Notes under the pieces: model-generated
The model's input: only the letters and a program-made list of their open reading frames with translations
The model's database searches: none
Told to the model about the DNA's origin: nothing
NCBI GenBank assembly: GCA_947489315.1
Contig: CANLCX010000002.1
Location: forward strand, 992,001 to 1,056,000
From: an uncultured Sphingomonadaceae bacterium
Lineage (GTDB): Bacteria; Pseudomonadota; Alphaproteobacteria; Sphingomonadales; Sphingomonadaceae
Direction of reading: 5' to 3'
DNA length: 64,000 nt
In this document: one piece after another, positions 1 to 8,924 of the stretch
How positions within the stretch are numbered: position 1 is the stretch's first letter
Layout of the letters: every line of letters begins with the position of its first letter
Program-made: the position numbers and the translations under genes

Positions 1-3000
1 GAGAAGATCGTTACCGCCGAGCCCATCTATCCGTTCAGCATAATGGGTTCCATAGAGCGTGTCGTCTCCGGATGTTCCAATCAGATCAATATCTTCAGGA
101 TTGAGATCCGTATTCGGGACAGTCCGGTCAGAGAAGATTATTTGCTCTATTTCGTTATCAGCCAACCGGTCATATTGACCTTCAATGGTCACCGACTCTC
201 CGGTCGACTTGAGAGTGATCGTAAAATCATTCTTGAAGCGCGAAAATGTAACGTCATTTAGAGCGATATTGGTAAGTTCGAGACTGTCATAGCCTGCAGG
301 GATCAAAAGCCGAGTGAAAGACACATTGTCGAAAATCACATCGTTGCCATAACCTTCAGCGAACACATAACGGTCGCTTAGAGCGCCGCCTTCCAGTCGA
401 TCATCGCCAGCGCCGCCGTCAAGCGTGTCATTCCAGTCAAATCCATAGATGGTATCATTTCCATCGGTCGATGCCTCGGTCAGGATCATCCGGGCGAGCC
501 GGTCCATATCCCAGGACGTACCGTCTGAAAAACTGATCCGATCGATGCTGTCGTGACGCAGAAAGAACAGACCAACTGCAGTAAGTCGGAACTGGTTCTG
601 GAGCGTTACGCTGTCGGTGCTGTCTTTTAGCTCGAGCGTAACAGTGGATGATGCGCCCTCCCTAACAATGCGGACATCATCTGCGGTTATCCCAGTTCCA
701 AATTTCAAAGTATCAAAAGAGCTCTCGAACACTTCGAAATAATTGTCTTCGATAACGTCCTGACCGCCGCCACGCTCAAATATGTAGGTATCGTCGCGAT
801 TGCCGCCGACTAGGATATCATTACCCTCGCCGCCATCAAGTACGTCATTTCTTGTAAAGCCAACGATATAGTCTGCATCGTCAGTTTTCAGATCACGCAG
901 CACTTTGGCGGCAATGGTATCGCTTTCCATGAAACTGAAATCACTGAATACCAAGCGCTCTATTTGATTGGTTCTCAGATCGCCAAAGAGGAAGTTTTTG
1001 ACCGTGAATTGGCCAATAATCTCTAAGCGATCGCCGGTATCGACACCATTTTCATCCTGCAGATAGATAAAGAGGTCGTTGGACGTACCAACCCGGTCAA
1101 AACGAATATTATCTTCGGATATGCCTTCGCCAAACTGGATAATATCAATATGGTCATGAAAAGGGTTGTCGTTCTTGTCTTCAACGACATCCTGACCATA
1201 GCCGTAGTCAAATATATATAGATCGGAGTCCCGGCCGCCGCGCAGCAAGTCATTACCGAGACCACCATCAAGCACATCAACAGCATTGGTTCCCAGAACA
1301 ACATCATCGCTATCCAGCGGATGGCTGGTTGCATAGGCGATATCCAAATAGTCCCAACGTACACCGTCCGCGAAGAATATGAGATCCATTTCGGTGGCTA
1401 TTGAATAGTCGCCGCCAAAGATACCAGGCCATACGCCCTCAAACTGATCTTCAATGCGCACTACATCGTCGCTGCCATCTATCTCTAGGACCAGATCTAG
1501 GCCGTCTTTATAGGCAAACACTTGATCCGATGTAACATGGGCAAAGCGCAATTGGTCCTCGCCTCGAGGTTGCAATATGCCTTCTACATCCTTGATAGTG
1601 ACTTCACCAAAATCGCGACCGAGAACATAGAGATCAGCTCCCAGCCCTCCGCGTACAATCTGGTCACCGCCAGTAATATAGAAAATATCATTGCCGCTAG
1701 TGCCGACAACGTCCGTATCAGCAATATCATGCTGAATTACCCGATCCTGATCCACTCCGAAAATATTGGCGATCCGAAGATAATCCAATGCAACACCGCT
1801 ATTTTCAAACGCTGCGATGGTCATCTGCGCGAGGAAATTCTCACTGTTAGAGCCAGACCCTGTCCGCTTGTAATCGGCATAGACCACTGACAAGACATCC
1901 TGCCAGTCCGACAAATAATCTATCGCGGCCTGCTCTTCTGCTGGAGCGGCAGCCATTACCGCCGTCAATAGCGGCTCTATTTCACGATTTGTTGTTGGCT
2001 TGAAAGCATCGGTGCCAGCATCATATTCCACGCCCTGGAAAAAATCGCTAAGCCCGCCCTGGGAAGCCAAACGCACAGCTACCCCGCGGCTTGCACCGAT
2101 ATAGAGGTTGATCATGCTGTCGAAGAAACCAATCGTTTCGGCTACCGGTGTTTCATAGACAAGCAAGCCGTTTTCATCGGTTTCGGCGATGTTGATGCCT
2201 GGTTGAAAATCGACACCAAAGGATGCACTCGCAAAGCGCAACTGATCAAGCGTCAGCAGTTCAGCTCGGATGGCACTGTCATCGCTATTGTCGGCATCGA
2301 GCAGATTGTCGAGATCGACTTGGAAATTGCGCAAGCCAAAGGCATTTTCGCCATAGCGGTCCTGATAGTCGAGCGCGCGTTGCAGGTTATTAGCCCAGAC
2401 AAAAAACTCGCCCTCACTATCACGCACAAGCACGGTATAGTCGGTGATAATGCCGTTCTTGAGCTGGAACGCGACCTTTTCAAATGGCGCTTCCGGGGGC
2501 AGCGTATCGGCAAAGTCTTCGACCCGCCAACTTTGTCCGTCGAGCGCCGCCTGCGCCTGAACATCAGCGAGTGTCGCACGGGCAATCGTATTGCCGTCGG
2601 CGTCCAATATGCTCGTCCCGCTGGCGAGCTCCCAATAGGAACCACCGCCATCGGTGCGCTCAATGGCATAATCATGCACCACCGCGCGGCCATCAACCAC
2701 GCTGACCAGATAAGCGGTTTCGTCGCGATGCTCAGGGAGAAATTCCCGCGTTGAGGGTGACCAAAGCTGTTGCAGCTCCCATGTCGCACCACCTGCCGTG
2801 GCGGCAACCAGCACATCTTCCAGGCTTGCCCGCGCAATGACATTACCATCGCCGTCCAAAATATCGCTGCCGCTCGCCAGCGTCCAATAACCGCCACTCC
2901 CGTCTTCGTTATATACGCCATGATCGACCCGTTCAGCACCATCAGCGCTTAGCAAAACGGGTGCGAGTTCACGGGTTTCATAGCGTCCGCCTACCCATGC

Positions 3001-5814
3001 GGAGAAAATTGGCACAGCCTGATCGCGCAGATCAGAAAGATTGGCGATGGTCATCGATTCAGCGACCTGCCGCGCAACGTCGGCAATCGCGAGATCATTG
3101 CTTGCAGCAACACCGAGATCGGTCAGCCGACCATAGCCCTTGGCGTCAAACAAGGCCGCGTCCGCCGTCTTGCCATTATCCCCGCGATAGCGCGAGGACA
3201 CACGGTCAGTGTCAAAGATAATCTCGTAGATATCACCGGTCGAACCATCATCATAAGTAAATTCACCGCGCGCGCGCAGCTCATTGTCGCTAGACGTCGT
3301 CAGTCCCAATTGCTCAGATGTTAGAGAAAAAGACGCAATATTCAGGCTGTCGAGCGAGAACAGCTCGCCATCCTGCGTCACGCCATCCGTATTGAGATCG
3401 CGCCAGACCTGCAGATCGCCAAATAACGCATCCCCAGCATCAACGACGCCGTCGCTATTGCTGTCAAACCCGGCCAATTCGGTAAAGCCAGACACACCGG
3501 GTGCGCCGAATAGCTCGCTAATGTCATCAATTGTGCCCGAGCCGTCTCGGTCATAGACTAGGAAGCCGTCGTCGGAGGATATCCATCCAGTGCTCTCGGC
3601 AAATAGGTCGCCGTCGCCGTCGAAGCTTGCGGCACCAACTTTAAAGTTTTGGATGCCATCTCCGTTAAGGTCGAGAACGAGTGGGTCGTCGCCATTCAAA
3701 AACTTGTAAGTTGAGGTGATAATGTCGGCAAGAAATTTAACCGTACCAAATAGCGACCCAAAGGCGCTAAAATTAATCGCATCTGGACTGTTGTAGATTC
3801 GAAAAGAAAGCCCCAGATCGCCAGACGTTTGGGCCCCTATGCTCGAAAAACCGTCGGTTTCCTTACCACCACTGATGCCACCAAAATCGAAGTCTTTTAC
3901 TACAACTGCTTTTTTGGCCAATTCGGCGCCAGTATCCGAGGCACTAATATTCCCAAAACTGATCAACAGATCGCCCGCAACCGTGAGTCCATATTCAACA
4001 AATTTATTCAAGGCATCAAATGCTGAACCGTCTTTACCAAGACCGCCAGCTAGCAACCGACCGAATAGAAATACCCGATCATTGCTCTCAGCATCCATTA
4101 TTGTAACGTCAGGAGCTACATTGAATTGATCAGCGCCGCCGCCATTTGTAGATTCCAAACTAGTGTCGATCCGATCACCGTAAACGACTCCGCCAATGCT
4201 ATAATTGGTAATGATATCATCACCTTCACCGCCAATCGCAATTGCGCCACGACCACCCGTGATTACTATTTCATCCTTACCTATCCCGCCATCAACCGTC
4301 AGTCTAAGTTGCTCACCGCCATCGCCGGTCAGGAATTCAGAAATATTATGAACGACAGCTTTGTCATCACCGTCCAGTAACGCGATGCGACCAATGCCAT
4401 CATGGACATCATTGTCGGTAAGGGACAGCTCATCAGCATGGCGCGTAAGAACAACATTCTCTGCGCCTTTGACCTTCAGATTGGAATAAAAGGTCGTCAA
4501 GAAATCAATCGGATTGGACAGAAAATCAAAATTTTGGCGAAACTGGCCATCGTCATAGTCAACGCCGTGATCAGCGCCAACAAAAGTCAGCGTGTCATAT
4601 GAGCTACTATTAACATGACCGCCCTCTGGCGCATCCATATCAATGGTGAGATCGTCAGATGTGTCAAAACCCAAATTACCGATGCTAAGAAAATCCCCTC
4701 CATCACTTAGGATGATCTCTTCTACACCAGAGAGGCGATTTATGGATTCAACTCCGTCTACTTCGATTTCCAGATCGAATATTTGACCATCAAGGTCAAA
4801 ATTGCCGTTTCTCAGGAAAAATTCAAAACCGTCAGCGCCGATAAAGCTACCTTCATCGCCACGATATTTCCCACCAATATCCAAAATATCGTGGCCGGAC
4901 CCACCCGAAATATAGTTAAGTCCAAGACCGCCAAATATGAGATCATCGTCGCCCTCACCCAGCAGGACATCATCACCATCGTCGCCAAATATTATATCAT
5001 CGCCAGCACCGGCTCGAACCACGTCATTACCGTCTCCGGCACGGATAGTGTCATCGGCAGGAAAACCAAAAAAACCGCCGCCCTCCGATCCAAAAATCAA
5101 ATCACTATTACCATTGAGGGACGAAGGATCACGGGCATCTATCGTCGAACTGATTGACTTTGATTCATCAACCGGGCTGAACGTCGGTAGCCTCAAAATA
5201 TCGATTGATCGACCAAAGGAATAATTTTGATTCAGATTAAAAATATTGCGATGGCTCGCTGGCTGCCATGCAGCATGATAGCCTGCGCGCTGGTTATCAA
5301 ATTTTCCTAGCTGACGAGCAATAAGGTTTTGCGTTCGAACCGCTCCGCCATAAGGATCATAATCCGGCTCATTTTGAAAATCAGGAAGGCGTAATATTGC
5401 CTCTCTATCATTAGGGTCGAAAAATGGGGCGGGGTCAGTTGTATTTTCAACAAGGTGGGACAATTCATGCGCAAAATGCAGCACTGGTAGCTCTTTTACA
5501 TAAGTGCCTTTTGTGTTGAATTGAAATACATTTTCAATGGTTTCAAAATTGATAGCTAGCGCTTTATCTCCAAAACTTGAAAAAGAGCTCCCACTTGGCG
5601 TCGCAAAGAAATTCAGAGCATCATTCTCATATCCAGTCTTTAACAGTTCATAGCCTTTATCCGAATCATAAAGCTGGGTGACCCAAGTCGTTAAAGTTTC
5701 TCGCTCTTCTGGCGTTACCGATCTTACGGTCAGTGGTGGATTGCCAATGACGGTTCGGGGATCACTGAAGTTAATGCCCGCGATAATAACAGATAACTCT
5801 ATATCTCTATCCAC
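1..5814 (-). CDS. Giant RTX-type calcium-binding protein with N-terminal HExxH metalloprotease motif (partial, C-terminus off the window)
   Basis: An uninterrupted frame of 1938 codons runs from a GTG at 5814 to the left edge; a TAG lies two codons upstream and GGGGAC precedes the GTG, fixing the start. There is no Sec signal. HELSH at residues 116-120 looks like a zinc metallopeptidase site (M91/NleD-like is the nearest idea, unproven). RTX nonapeptide repeats (GGxGxDxxx, for example AGAGDDIIFGDDGDD) lie at about 241-314. VLDLNGDGI at about 713 is a hallmark of RTX proteins. A 75-residue tandem duplication lies at about 947-1098. From about 1370 to the edge there are five RTX blocks spaced about 130-145 residues apart, each followed by a haemolysin-related segment ending like LIFFADGVRWD. 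The family is exported by type I secretion using a C-terminal signal, which is not visible here. Upstream acyltransferase and HlyB/HlyD genes fit export and possible lysine acylation. It could be a toxin, a secreted protease or an adhesin. Confidence 0.85.
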   Translation of the reverse strand, partial: MDRDIELSVIIAGINFSDPRTVIGNPPLTVRSVTPEERETLTTWVTQLYDSDKGYELLKTGYENDALNFFATPSGSSFSSFGDKALAINFETIENVFQFNTKGTYVKELPVLHFAHELSHLVENTTDPAPFFDPNDREAILRLPDFQNEPDYDPYGGAVRTQNLIARQLGKFDNQRAGYHAAWQPASHRNIFNLNQNYSFGRSIDILRLPTFSPVDESKSISSTIDARDPSSLNGNSDLIFGSEGGGFFGFPADDTIRAGDGNDVVRAGAGDDIIFGDDGDDVLLGEGDDDLIFGGLGLNYISGGSGHDILDIGGKYRGDEGSFIGADGFEFFLRNGNFDLDGQIFDLEIEVDGVESINRLSGVEEIILSDGGDFLSIGNLGFDTSDDLTIDMDAPEGGHVNSSSYDTLTFVGADHGVDYDDGQFRQNFDFLSNPIDFLTTFYSNLKVKGAENVVLTRHADELSLTDNDVHDGIGRIALLDGDDKAVVHNISEFLTGDGGEQLRLTVDGGIGKDEIVITGGRGAIAIGGEGDDIITNYSIGGVVYGDRIDTSLESTNGGGADQFNVAPDVTIMDAESNDRVFLFGRLLAGGLGKDGSAFDALNKFVEYGLTVAGDLLISFGNISASDTGAELAKKAVVVKDFDFGGISGGKETDGFSSIGAQTSGDLGLSFRIYNSPDAINFSAFGSLFGTVKFLADIITSTYKFLNGDDPLVLDLNGDGIQNFKVGAASFDGDGDLFAESTGWISSDDGFLVYDRDGSGTIDDISELFGAPGVSGFTELAGFDSNSDGVVDAGDALFGDLQVWRDLNTDGVTQDGELFSLDSLNIASFSLTSEQLGLTTSSDNELRARGEFTYDDGSTGDIYEIIFDTDRVSSRYRGDNGKTADAALFDAKGYGRLTDLGVAASNDLAIADVARQVAESMTIANLSDLRDQAVPIFSAWVGGRYETRELAPVLLSADGAERVDHGVYNEDGSGGYWTLASGSDILDGDGNVIARASLEDVLVAATAGGATWELQQLWSPSTREFLPEHRDETAYLVSVVDGRAVVHDYAIERTDGGGSYWELASGTSILDADGNTIARATLADVQAQAALDGQSWRVEDFADTLPPEAPFEKVAFQLKNGIITDYTVLVRDSEGEFFVWANNLQRALDYQDRYGENAFGLRNFQVDLDNLLDADNSDDSAIRAELLTLDQLRFASASFGVDFQPGINIAETDENGLLVYETPVAETIGFFDSMINLYIGASRGVAVRLASQGGLSDFFQGVEYDAGTDAFKPTTNREIEPLLTAVMAAAPAEEQAAIDYLSDWQDVLSVVYADYKRTGSGSNSENFLAQMTIAAFENSGVALDYLRIANIFGVDQDRVIQHDIADTDVVGTSGNDIFYITGGDQIVRGGLGADLYVLGRDFGEVTIKDVEGILQPRGEDQLRFAHVTSDQVFAYKDGLDLVLEIDGSDDVVRIEDQFEGVWPGIFGGDYSIATEMDLIFFADGVRWDYLDIAYATSHPLDSDDVVLGTNAVDVLDGGLGNDLLRGGRDSDLYIFDYGYGQDVVEDKNDNPFHDHIDIIQFGEGISEDNIRFDRVGTSNDLFIYLQDENGVDTGDRLEIIGQFTVKNFLFGDLRTNQIERLVFSDFSFMESDTIAAKVLRDLKTDDADYIVGFTRNDVLDGGEGNDILVGGNRDDTYIFERGGGQDVIEDNYFEVFESSFDTLKFGTGITADDVRIVREGASSTVTLELKDSTDSVTLQNQFRLTAVGLFFLRHDSIDRISFSDGTSWDMDRLARMILTEASTDGNDTIYGFDWNDTLDGGAGDDRLEGGALSDRYVFAEGYGNDVIFDNVSFTRLLIPAGYDSLELTNIALNDVTFSRFKNDFTITLKSTGESVTIEGQYDRLADNEIEQIIFSDRTVPNTDLNPEDIDLIGTSGDDTLYGTHYAERIDGLGGNDLL

Positions 5815-5837
5815 AACCTAGTCCCCAAAAATAAAAT

Positions 5838-6413
5838 TCAATAAATAAATTTCTGCCGTACAAAATAGACTTTTCTAAGATCATCTTCTTCAGGATATAA
5901 TGAATATATGTCTTCATTTTGTCTGTAGAAAATTCTACAATTTATTTTCCGCGGAAATACTTCAAATTTCGATGAAAATGAACAAACAACATTATCATAG
6001 ATCGTATATACTCTATGGCATTGATTTGTAACCGATAGAGAAGGGCAGTTTTCGAAAGTGATTTGGCTATATCCATGTGATGTAGATTGAATTGATCCTT
6101 TAAACCTCTGAACATTGCCCCTCAACAAATGGTAAAGCTCCCTATTAGAAATTTTTTCCATTCCTTCTGGGGTTTTATTATAGCTATATTGGAATAGGTA
6201 TTTTAGTGTAGCAAAAGGAGGTTTATGAGCCAAAAAAATTGGCTGCTCCATTTGCAGCCAGATATTATCCTCAAATTCCTCCGAAAACACCTTATCGTAG
6301 AAATAATTTTCAAACCGATATCGGAAAGCCCAAAAACTATGCACCTGCAAAACAATAAAAAGCAAAACCACCAATAGGCCGATTTTCTTCAATCTAGGCC
6401 TGCTCTTCAACAT
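5838..6413 (-). CDS. Small single-TM protein encoded directly upstream of the RTX gene
   Basis: A 191-residue protein not recognised from any family. Residues about 10-30 form one hydrophobic segment after a basic start (KSRPRLKKIG), so it is probably membrane-anchored with the rest in the periplasm. The remainder is rich in aromatic residues and has four cysteines in its second half, which could form disulfides. It sits 68 nt after the acyltransferase and 23 nt before the RTX GTG start, so the three genes look like one operon. The local DNA is markedly more AT-rich than the flanking genes, which suggests recent acquisition. It may be an immunity-like or export-accessory protein for the RTX product; this is inference from position alone. 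Confidence 0.65.
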   Translation of the reverse strand: MLKSRPRLKKIGLLVVLLFIVLQVHSFWAFRYRFENYFYDKVFSEEFEDNIWLQMEQPIFLAHKPPFATLKYLFQYSYNKTPEGMEKISNRELYHLLRGNVQRFKGSIQSTSHGYSQITFENCPSLSVTNQCHRVYTIYDNVVCSFSSKFEVFPRKINCRIFYRQNEDIYSLYPEEDDLRKVYFVRQKFIY

Positions 6414-6481
6414 GCAATGACCCCTGCCATGTTGTTATTGGAATTACCGTGGCCATTTTCTAAATACATGCCGTTGTTCCC

Positions 6482-7180
6482 TCAAGCCTCGCCCTTCGTC
6501 TCAGTATCCGCTGTCAGTTCGGGCGCGCTTTTATCTTCAGTAGCTCCCTCAACTGACTTTGCCTTCATCTTCTCCAGCACATCCGGATCAACGGCACGAG
6601 CAACGATAGGATGAATACTCACCGGCTTATCACCTGCCACCTGCTTAAAATTCGCCAGTACAGCAGTCGCCAGCTTGCGATTGGGCGCGATCACATCGAG
6701 CAACCATAAGGTTTCGCCGCTGGTCCAGTCTTCGCTCGACAGGCGTACGGGGAAGGCACCGCTCTTCACCTGCTCGCGGATCTTAGCGTCCACCTTGCTC
6801 GAAACACTTGCCCAAATGGCCATGCCCGCTGTGGCTTCCTCGGCACCATCTTTGCTGCGGGTTGAGGCAATGGCCAGCCGGTCGCGCAGCAATGGCTCCA
6901 CCAACAAATGGGTCAGATCGCCCAGAGTTTGATTGCGATAGCGCGGCAGGTTCATCATCGCCAACACGGTCTGTCCAACGCTGTTATGAATTTTCCCGCG
7001 GAGTTCGGTCAACTGCTCGATCGCTTCGGGAGTCAGCGCAGGCTTGGCCTTGGCATCCGTATCGACCGTGCCGGCTATGCCGCCTTCGGGTTCTGGCGCA
7101 GCCGCCTTTGTCGCAGGCGCGTTTTTACCGGCCGCAGACCCGTTGGTCGCAGCTTTCTTAGCTGGTTTTTTCGTACTCAT
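6482..7180 (-). CDS. RTX toxin-activating lysine acyltransferase (ToxC/HlyC family)
   Basis: A 232-residue protein. An Ala/Lys-rich N-terminus (about 1-50) precedes a ToxC-like domain: GQTVLAMMNLPRYRNQTLGDL (from about 69), the GMAIWASVS strand (119-127) and DWTSGETLWLLDVIAP (151-166), matching the family SGDxLWxxDxxAP signature. Members transfer a fatty acyl chain from acyl-ACP to lysines of RTX toxins. In classical HlyC the catalytic His lies in an SPLH-type motif; here the aligned position is Tyr81, so the mechanism may differ or another His (65, 91) may act. It is the first gene of a likely operon with the small TM gene and the RTX gene. A 15-bp element shared with the hlyB promoter region lies about 230 nt upstream. 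Confidence 0.8.
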   Translation of the reverse strand: MSTKKPAKKAATNGSAAGKNAPATKAAAPEPEGGIAGTVDTDAKAKPALTPEAIEQLTELRGKIHNSVGQTVLAMMNLPRYRNQTLGDLTHLLVEPLLRDRLAIASTRSKDGAEEATAGMAIWASVSSKVDAKIREQVKSGAFPVRLSSEDWTSGETLWLLDVIAPNRKLATAVLANFKQVAGDKPVSIHPIVARAVDPDVLEKMKAKSVEGATEDKSAPELTADTETKGEA

Positions 7181-7409
7181 TGATAATCTGGCCCCTTACA
7201 AAAACTCTTCTGACCACCAATCCCCTGTTGGTCAGATATTCATGCGCGCGAGTCACCACGCGCGTCAGCAGAAGTCCGTGAAAAATCGGACATTCACCAA
7301 CAAAACCTGTACATTTTTATGTTTCAGGCCCCCGCGACTCTTCTGGCAGACTAGCCGCAAAATCAGCCAAGACAAGAGCAATTACATGTAAAACTATCAT
7401 AAAATATAT

Positions 7410-7424
7410 ATCCATTTTGGATGT
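7410..7424. promoter_or_regulatory. 15-bp element upstream of toxC, identical to one upstream of hlyB
   Basis: ATCCATTTTGGATGT, with inner arms ATCC/GGAT around ATTTT. It lies between the hlyD stop (7467) and the toxC start (7180). The identical 15 bases occur at 11249-11263, about 130 nt upstream of hlyB, where the palindrome is longer. A shared operator for the two half-operons is the simplest reading. A weak terminator for hlyD is an alternative, but the stem is short. Confidence 0.45.
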
Positions 7425-7466
7425 TTATTGAAAAATCCCAGAATAGCCATGTTTCCAATACTTAAC

Positions 7467-8924
7467 TTACCGTTCACGCCCCGCTTCATCCATTGTTTTT
7501 GCAATGGGGGACAGTAAATATTGGATGATGCGCCGCTCGCCAGTTTTGATCTCTGCTTGCACTTGCAGGCCTGGTCCGATCGCTTGACGCCTGCCACCCA
7601 CCATCAGGTGGCGCTTATTGAGCTTGATCCGGGCGGCATAGACCAGCCCGAGATTTTCATCCTGGATCGCATCGCGGCTGATGTTATCGACAACGCCTTC
7701 GATCAGGCCGTAATCGGTAAAGTTAAACGCCTCCAGCTTCACCCGCACCGGCTGACCTTCATAGATAAACCCGATATCCTTGTTGAGGATCTGCGCGCTC
7801 ACCTGCACCTCGGCATCATCGGGCACGATCACCATGATGGGTTCTGCTGGTTGCACCACCCCGCCAATGGTGGTCAGGATAAGCTGCTGCACCGTGCCAT
7901 TTACTGGCGAACGGATTTGTTGCAGTTCGCGCCGCCGTGCTGACTTCTGAAGCTCTGCCCCGGCCATCGCCGATTGTCCTTCGGCTTCCGCCATTTCCGA
8001 AATTGCACCGCGCCCGAATGCCTCGCGTAGGCGCCTGATCTGCGCTTCGAGATTGCGGATGGAGGCGCTGGCCTCGGCGGCGCGGGCGCGCTGCACGGCG
8101 ATGTTCTGAATATGCTCCACGCGCAACTGTTCAAATTCGAGCAGACGCAGCTTTGAGAAATAGCCCTTGTCAGCAAGCTCCTGACGCGCCGCAAGTTGCT
8201 GATCGAGCAATGGCAGGGTCTGTTCAAGCTTCGATATTTCCGCCTGCGCGCCGACAAGCTGTGCCTGACGTTCCGCGCGTTGCTGCCCAAGGCTTGCCTT
8301 CTCCGCCTCATATTCGCCGATGGCCGAGCGCACAAATTGTGCCTGTGTGAGCACAACACCCACAGGCGTTCCCGCTGGCGGCACAAACCGTGCCTCCAGA
8401 CCTTTCAGGTGCGACATCAACGCGTCATTGCGGGCGCGAACAATATCTGCAGACATGAGCTGTTGAGAGCTTTGGGCTGCATCGGCATTGCTGATCGTGG
8501 GATCCAGTTCGACCAGCAATTGGCCCTTTTTGACGCGCTGACCATTTTTCACATGGATCGCTCTGATCGATCCGATCTCAATGGGCTGGATGACCTTGCT
8601 GCTGGCAGATGGAACGACCTTGCCGGTGGCGGTTGCGACCACATCGACCTTGCCGATAAAAGACCAGAGCAGCGCTATAGCAAACAGGCTGCAAAGGATC
8701 AGCATCAACCAGCGCAAACCTGGGCTTGGCGGCTTCTCCATAATCTCCAACGCGGCGGGCAAAAACTCATGATCGGTTTGCGGTTTGGCGTTAGCATCGG
8801 TGACATTCTGATCAGACCAGCTTTCGCGCAGGATCATAATATGCCGCGCAAGATTAGGGAAGCGGCGCGCGAACCAGCCTTCTTGGACCGGGGCTTCTTG
8901 AGTCGGGGCTTCTTCTGCGCTCAA
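7467..8924 (-). CDS. Type I secretion periplasmic adaptor (HlyD family)
   Basis: A 485-residue membrane fusion protein that links the inner-membrane ABC exporter to a TolC-type outer-membrane channel. A cytoplasmic N-terminus of about 70 residues is followed by one TM segment (about 70-92, LRWLMLILCSLFAIALLW). Then come the lipoyl/barrel half (VVPSASSKVIQPIEIGSI), long Gln/Ala/Arg-rich coiled-coil hairpins (about 150-330) and the closing HlyD barrel with VNGTVQQLILTTIGGVV and IVPDDAEVQVSAQI. The start is a TTG at 8924 that overlaps the TGA of hlyB (TTGA), indicating translational coupling. No TolC gene is in the window. The family match is clear. Confidence 0.93.
   Translation of the reverse strand: MSAEEAPTQEAPVQEGWFARRFPNLARHIMILRESWSDQNVTDANAKPQTDHEFLPAALEIMEKPPSPGLRWLMLILCSLFAIALLWSFIGKVDVVATATGKVVPSASSKVIQPIEIGSIRAIHVKNGQRVKKGQLLVELDPTISNADAAQSSQQLMSADIVRARNDALMSHLKGLEARFVPPAGTPVGVVLTQAQFVRSAIGEYEAEKASLGQQRAERQAQLVGAQAEISKLEQTLPLLDQQLAARQELADKGYFSKLRLLEFEQLRVEHIQNIAVQRARAAEASASIRNLEAQIRRLREAFGRGAISEMAEAEGQSAMAGAELQKSARRRELQQIRSPVNGTVQQLILTTIGGVVQPAEPIMVIVPDDAEVQVSAQILNKDIGFIYEGQPVRVKLEAFNFTDYGLIEGVVDNISRDAIQDENLGLVYAARIKLNKRHLMVGGRRQAIGPGLQVQAEIKTGERRIIQYLLSPIAKTMDEAGRER

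Noticed and set aside
2203-3556. Several rightward and off-frame leftward frames of 60-230 codons
   Set aside because: They lie opposite or out of frame with the continuous RTX reading frame, which shows clear family motifs throughout.
7410-7424. The 15-bp palindrome as an hlyD terminator
   Set aside because: The stem is only 4 bp there, no immediate T run follows, and the exact copy upstream of hlyB is not at a gene end.
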